This document shows positions 59,821 through 64,000 of a DNA stretch of 64,000 nucleotides, piece after piece. The notes under the pieces are model-generated. The model did no database searches. It saw only the letters and a list, made by a program, of their open reading frames with translations, and was not told where the DNA came from. Origin of the DNA: Geminicoccaceae bacterium. Its GTDB lineage: Bacteria; Pseudomonadota; Alphaproteobacteria; Geminicoccales; Geminicoccaceae. The position numbers and the translations under genes were made by a program. The stretch is taken from NCBI GenBank assembly GCA_020638465.1, contig JACKIM010000001.1:1744501-1808500 (forward strand), read 5' to 3'. How positions within the stretch are numbered: position 1 is the stretch's first letter; each line of letters starts with the position of its first letter.

Positions 59821-62364
59821 ATGTCGCGATACCCCTTTCGCGCCAATGAGGCCAAGTGGCAGAAAATCTGGGAAGAAAAGGCCTGTTTCCGTGCCGTGGC
59901 CGACCCCTCCAGACCAAAATATTATGTGCTTGAAATGTTTCCCTATCCGTCGGGGCGGATTCATATGGGACATGTGCGCAACTACACCATGGGCGATGTG
60001 GTGGCGCGCTGGCGGCGGGCACAGGGCTACAACGTCATGCACCCGATGGGGTGGGATGCCTTCGGTCTGCCGGCGGAGAATGCCGCCATGCAAAAGAAGG
60101 TGCATCCGGCGAAGTGGACCTATGCCAACATCGCCGAAATGCGCGAGCAGTTCAGGACGATTGGCCTGTCGCTCGACTGGGAGCGCGAGATCGCGACATG
60201 CGATCCGGAATATTACCAGCATGAACAGGCGATGTTCCTCGACATGCTCGAACGGGACCTGGTCTATCGCAAGGAGAGCTGGGTCAACTGGGATCCTGTC
60301 GACCACACGGTGCTGGCCAACGAGCAGGTGATCGACGGTTGCGGCTGGCGTTCCGGCGCACCCGTCGAACGGCGCAAGTTGTCACAGTGGTTCTTCCGGA
60401 TCACCGCCTACGCCGAGGAACTTCTCGATGCCATAGGTCAGCTGGATCGCTGGCCCGACAAGGTTCGGCTGATGCAGGCCAACTGGATCGGCCGCAGCGA
60501 AGGGGCGAAGGTCAGGTTCCCGCTGACGGGGCGTGACGACGATCTCGTGGTGTTCACCACACGGCCGGATACGCTGTGGGGTGCATCCTTCATGGCGATT
60601 GCAGCGGATCATCCGCTGGCCCGTGAAGTTGCGCAAACCAACCCGGAACTGGCCGCGTTCATCCAGGAATGTCTCAAGAGCGGCACCAGCGAGGAAGCTC
60701 TCGAAAAGGCGGAGAAGAAGGGCTTCGATACCGGTCTGCGCTGTCGGCATCCCCTCGGTGTCACCGATGATCTGCCGGTATTCGTCGCCAATTTCGTACT
60801 CATGGACTATGGGACGGGGGCCATTTTCGGCTGTCCGGGGCACGATCAGCGCGATCTCGACTTCGCCCGAAAATATGACTGTCCGGTCACTCCGGTCGTG
60901 TTGCCGCCAAATGCCGATCCGGCAACCTTCACCATCGGGAACGAGGCCTATGTCGGTGATGGCACGCTGTTCAATTCCGGCTTCCTCGACGGGCTGGAGG
61001 TGGCCGAAGCCAAGGTGCGGATCATTGACCATCTTGAGGAGAAGGGTGTCGGCGAGCGACAGGTGACATGGCGGTTGCGGGACTGGGGCGTGTCTCGCCA
61101 GCGTTACTGGGGCTGCCCGATTCCTGTGATTCATTGCGGCGATTGTGGTGTCGTGCCGGTGCCACGCAAAGATCTCCCCGTACGACTCCCCGAAGATGTC
61201 GATTTCGACAAACCCGGCAATCCTCTCGACCGTCATGAGGGATTTCGTTCTTGTAGTTGTCCGAAGTGCGGCAGACCCGCACGTCGCGAGACCGACACCT
61301 TCGACACATTTACCGAAAGCAGTTGGTATTTCGCGCGATTCTGTTCTCCGAACTATGAGGAGGGGCCCTACAGGCGTGACGAGGTCGATTACTGGTTGCC
61401 GGTCGACCAGTATATCGGCGGCGTCGAACATGCCGTGCTGCACCTGCTGTATTCGCGCTTCTTCATGCGGGCGATGAGTGATTGCGGTTATGCCGATCTC
61501 GCGGAGCCATTTGCCGGTCTGTTCACGCAAGGCATGGTCACGCATCTGACGTTCCGTGGCGGGGATGGAAGCTGGCTGCAACCGGACGAGGTCCGGCGTG
61601 CCGACGGTGATCGCTGGGTAACCGTCGAGGGTGACAGGCCAGTCGTTACCGGCCGTGTCGAGAAGATGAGCAAGTCCAAGCGCAATACGGTGGATCCGAC
61701 GGCCATTATCGAAGCCTACGGTGCCGATACGGCGCGCCTGTTCATGCTCTCCGACAGTCCGCCGGAACGTGACTTGGAATGGACGGACCAGGGCATTGAC
61801 GGTGCGTGGCGCTACCTGAATCGCCTCTGGCGCCTTGTCGACGAGCGGCTCGCCCGTCTGGATGATGATGCGGGTGAGGAGGACAAGGCGGATACAAATC
61901 TCAGGCGCCTGGTGCACAGGACCATTGATGGCGTCACCGGCGAACTGGAACGGTTGCACTTCAACAAGGCGGTTGCGCTGGTTCGCGAACTTTCCAATGC
62001 CATCGAGAACCATTCCGGCAACGGGCCGGTGGTGCGCGAAGCGCTGGAGGCGCTGGTGTTGCTGGTCAATCCGATGATGCCGCATCTGGCCGAGGAGTTG
62101 TGGTCGAAGCTCGGGCATGCGACCATCTTGGCCGAAAGCCCGTGGCCGGTTGCCGATGAACGCTGGCTGGTGGCCGATACGGTGACAGTGGCGGTGCAGG
62201 TCAATGGCAAGCGTCGTGGCGAGATCGAACTCGGGCGCGGCGCCGATAACGGCGAAGCCGAAGCGGCCGCGCTCGAACTCGATGCGGTGAAGAGGGTTCT
62301 CGACGGTAGGGCACCCCGACGGGTTATCGTCGTACCGGACCGGATCGTGAATGTCGTGGCGTAA
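59821..62364 (+). CDS. leuS: Leucyl-tRNA synthetase
   Basis: Charges tRNA-Leu. 847 residues. The HIGH-type motif is GRIHMGHVRNYTMGD (~43-57), the KMSKS motif is KMSKSKRN (~615), and the editing domain between them carries the usual VFTTRPDTLWGASFMAIA block. The C-terminal anticodon-binding region ends VIVVPDRIVNVVA. Length is normal and all signatures are present. It overlaps lptE by 14 bases. Confidence 0.98.
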   Translation: MSRYPFRANEAKWQKIWEEKACFRAVADPSRPKYYVLEMFPYPSGRIHMGHVRNYTMGDVVARWRRAQGYNVMHPMGWDAFGLPAENAAMQKKVHPAKWTYANIAEMREQFRTIGLSLDWEREIATCDPEYYQHEQAMFLDMLERDLVYRKESWVNWDPVDHTVLANEQVIDGCGWRSGAPVERRKLSQWFFRITAYAEELLDAIGQLDRWPDKVRLMQANWIGRSEGAKVRFPLTGRDDDLVVFTTRPDTLWGASFMAIAADHPLAREVAQTNPELAAFIQECLKSGTSEEALEKAEKKGFDTGLRCRHPLGVTDDLPVFVANFVLMDYGTGAIFGCPGHDQRDLDFARKYDCPVTPVVLPPNADPATFTIGNEAYVGDGTLFNSGFLDGLEVAEAKVRIIDHLEEKGVGERQVTWRLRDWGVSRQRYWGCPIPVIHCGDCGVVPVPRKDLPVRLPEDVDFDKPGNPLDRHEGFRSCSCPKCGRPARRETDTFDTFTESSWYFARFCSPNYEEGPYRRDEVDYWLPVDQYIGGVEHAVLHLLYSRFFMRAMSDCGYADLAEPFAGLFTQGMVTHLTFRGGDGSWLQPDEVRRADGDRWVTVEGDRPVVTGRVEKMSKSKRNTVDPTAIIEAYGADTARLFMLSDSPPERDLEWTDQGIDGAWRYLNRLWRLVDERLARLDDDAGEEDKADTNLRRLVHRTIDGVTGELERLHFNKAVALVRELSNAIENHSGNGPVVREALEALVLLVNPMMPHLAEELWSKLGHATILAESPWPVADERWLVADTVTVAVQVNGKRRGEIELGRGADNGEAEAAALELDAVKRVLDGRAPRRVIVVPDRIVNVVA

Positions 62365-62851
62365 TGCGGCCATTCTGCTGCTGGCGTTGCTGGTGGCCGG
62401 TTGCGGTTTGCGGCCGCTGCACATGGCACCGCGTGGCGATGCCATTCATGCCGAGCTCGCGGCAATCGAGATCGATGCACCGCGTTCGCGGCTCGGCTCG
62501 GAGCTGGCCGACCAGCTGCGTTCCGATCTCAACCCGGCCGGACTGACCGTCGATAGCCGTTACCGGCTCGACATCACCCTGCAGCTGACCCGAACATCGC
62601 TGGCCATTCAGCTTGACGACCGGGTGACGCGCTACGATCTGTCTCTGGCGGCATTCTTCAGCCTCAGCGACCGGTCGAACGACAGGACGATCTACCGCTC
62701 GGCCGTGCGCCGGGTGGCCTCCTACAACGTCCAGCGTGATCCTTTTGCCACGCTGGCAGCCGAGCAGGATGCCGAGCGCAGGGCCGCCGTCGAGGTCAGT
62801 CATCAGATTCGCACCCTTCTCGCCCTGAAGATGGCTGACAATTCACCATGA
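62351..62851 (+). CDS. lptE: LPS-assembly lipoprotein LptE
   Basis: Lipoprotein plug of the outer-membrane LptDE translocon. 166 residues; lipobox VAGC is preceded by AAILLLALL. GLRPLHMAP after the lipid cysteine and YRLDITLQLTRTSLAIQ plus the paired arginine-rich segment RAAVEVSHQIRTLLALKM are typical of alphaproteobacterial LptE. It overlaps leuS by 14 bases and holA by four (ATGA), as is usual for this cluster. Confidence 0.92.
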   Translation: MSWRNAAILLLALLVAGCGLRPLHMAPRGDAIHAELAAIEIDAPRSRLGSELADQLRSDLNPAGLTVDSRYRLDITLQLTRTSLAIQLDDRVTRYDLSLAAFFSLSDRSNDRTIYRSAVRRVASYNVQRDPFATLAAEQDAERRAAVEVSHQIRTLLALKMADNSP

Positions 62852-63912
62852 AGATCAAGGCGAATGAAGCCGACCGGTTTCTCGCCAGACTCGACCCGGG
62901 CGTCCCGTCAATGCTGCTCTACGGTCCCGATCAGGGGCAGGTGAGCGAACTGGCGCTCAAGGCCGTTCGCCAGGTGGTCGACGATCCCGCCGATCCGTTC
63001 AATGTCGCCAGTATCGGCGGCGACGAGTTGCGGGGCAATCCGGGCTGGCTGATCGAGGAAGCCCAGGCCTTTTCGCTGATGGGCGGGCGCCGGGTGGTCC
63101 GGGTGAGGCTGGCCAGCGACGGTATCACCGAGATCGTCAAGCGACTGCTCAAGCTCGAACGACAGGAGGCGCTCGTCATCATCGAGGCCGGCGATCTGGC
63201 TGCCCGTTCATCATTGCGCAAGCTGTTCGAGACCGCGAAGAATGCAGCGGCCTTGCCCTGCTATCTCGATGAGGCCCGTGACATCGGGACACTGGTCCGC
63301 CAAATGCTGGGCGAGGCGGGATTCGACATCGACCGGGATGCGCTGGCCTATCTGACGGGTCGTCTCGGTGCCAATCGTGAAGTCACCCGCCGCGAGATTG
63401 AAAAGCTGGCGCTCTACATGGAATCCGCTTCCGACCGCACGGTGCGGCTGGGGGATGCCGAAGCATCGGTGGGCGACAGTTCGGCTATCGGTGTGGACGA
63501 TCTTGTTCATGCGGCACTGCTTGGCCATTCGGGGCGGGCGGCACGCCTGCTCGAACGCCTTCTGGCCGAAAACGAGGCTCCCGTACGGCTCACGCGGGTC
63601 ATCGGTTCCACGCTGATGCGGTTGATCGGCATGAGGGTGGAGATGCATCGCGGCCGATCGGCCGCCCAGGCCATTGAGAGTGCCCGCCCGCCGATCTTCT
63701 TCAGGGTCAAGCCAGCGATGGAGCAGATCCTCCAGCAATGGCCGCTTGTTGCCTTGCAGGGGGCGCTGGCGGCAACGGTCGCCGCCGAGACGGCCGGCAA
63801 GACCACCGGAATGCCCGACCGGCTGCTGCTGGCGAGACTTGTGCAGGATCTGGCACGCAAGGCTGCGGCCGGTCGTGAGCAAAGGGGTGGCGCTGCCCGC
63901 ATCAACCGGTAG
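62848..63912 (+). CDS. holA: DNA polymerase III delta subunit
   Basis: Clamp-loader subunit that opens the sliding clamp. 354 residues. MLLYGPDQGQVSELALKAV is the N-terminal AAA-like start; SLMGGRRVVRVRLA, YLDEARDIGTLVRQML and REIEKLALYMES are the usual blocks, with VDDLVHAALLGHSGRAARLL and the collar domain at the end. ATGA overlap with lptE makes a coupled operon leuS-lptE-holA. Confidence 0.95.
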   Translation: MKIKANEADRFLARLDPGVPSMLLYGPDQGQVSELALKAVRQVVDDPADPFNVASIGGDELRGNPGWLIEEAQAFSLMGGRRVVRVRLASDGITEIVKRLLKLERQEALVIIEAGDLAARSSLRKLFETAKNAAALPCYLDEARDIGTLVRQMLGEAGFDIDRDALAYLTGRLGANREVTRREIEKLALYMESASDRTVRLGDAEASVGDSSAIGVDDLVHAALLGHSGRAARLLERLLAENEAPVRLTRVIGSTLMRLIGMRVEMHRGRSAAQAIESARPPIFFRVKPAMEQILQQWPLVALQGALAATVAAETAGKTTGMPDRLLLARLVQDLARKAAAGREQRGGAARINR

Positions 63913-63982
63913 GATGGCGTCGGGAGCCATTGGACGATCCTGGTCATGGACAAGGCGTCCCGGAACGAGAGGGGGCTGATCC

Positions 63983-64000
63983 ATGCTGCGATATGTCGTG
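63983..64000 (+). CDS. First codons of a gene, possibly an oligopeptide-type ABC permease
   Basis: Six codons (MLRYVV) begin at an ATG preceded by GAGGGGG at good spacing, then the window ends. This opening is common in DppB/OppB permeases, but six residues cannot prove it. Confidence 0.3.

Overview
The window reads as a stretch of alphaproteobacterial chromosome, most likely from a marine or soil Rhodospirillales-like organism. The reasons are moderately high GC with GC-rich third codon positions, the orders ffh-rpsP-rimM-trmD-rplS and leuS-lptE-holA, a DUF3576 lipoprotein before leuS, an omega subunit with an acidic tail beside a single rsh gene, and a SUV3-type helicase coupled to an S4 protein. 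The species cannot be named from the sequence alone. There are no rRNA genes and no CRISPR array, and only one tRNA (Phe).

Layout. 1-4.6 kb: rsh (cut by the left edge) and rpoZ on the minus strand, then a NYN nuclease-like protein, a family 5 uracil-DNA glycosylase and Ada on the plus strand. 4.6-7.1 kb: a TPR-SPOR lipoprotein, a decayed IS256-type transposase fragment and a Gate-domain transporter. 7.2-17.6 kb: eleven minus-strand genes built around a CUT1 sugar ABC transporter, with a PxpA-like protein, a ChbG-like deacetylase, a Gfo/Idh/MocA dehydrogenase, a NagB-like protein with altered catalytic residues, an APH-fold kinase and a 6-phosphogluconate-dehydrogenase-like protein without its catalytic residues. 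This is the best candidate here for an undescribed pathway, probably uptake and breakdown of an amino-sugar derivative. 17.8-20.8 kb: a Bcr-type exporter and a NitT/TauT-type transporter lacking a permease. 20.8-22.4 kb: a small AT-rich island with a two-helix membrane ORF, duplicated IS ends and a truncated IS1595-type transposase, abutting the 3' end of tRNA-Phe.

22.7-43 kb: mixed housekeeping and metabolism. It holds prfC, a periplasmic cyclophilin, an orphan corrinoid protein, gshB, a HIT protein, a 41-residue lipoprotein, a two-subunit aconitase X, recQ, a XerC-like recombinase, an AsmA protein and an old-yellow-enzyme reductase. It ends with a SUMF1-fold lipoprotein lacking FGE cysteines, paired with an SH3-BMP binding protein, and a secreted GH16 hydrolase follows.

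44-64 kb: core genes. These are the SRP/ribosome-maturation block (ffh, rpsP, rimM, trmD, rplS), leuC, gph, an MFS protein, the SUV3-like helicase with its S4 partner, a cytochrome c, a YggS protein, a JmjC/cupin-4 oxygenase, a porin, leuS, lptE and holA. The first codons of another gene lie at the right edge.
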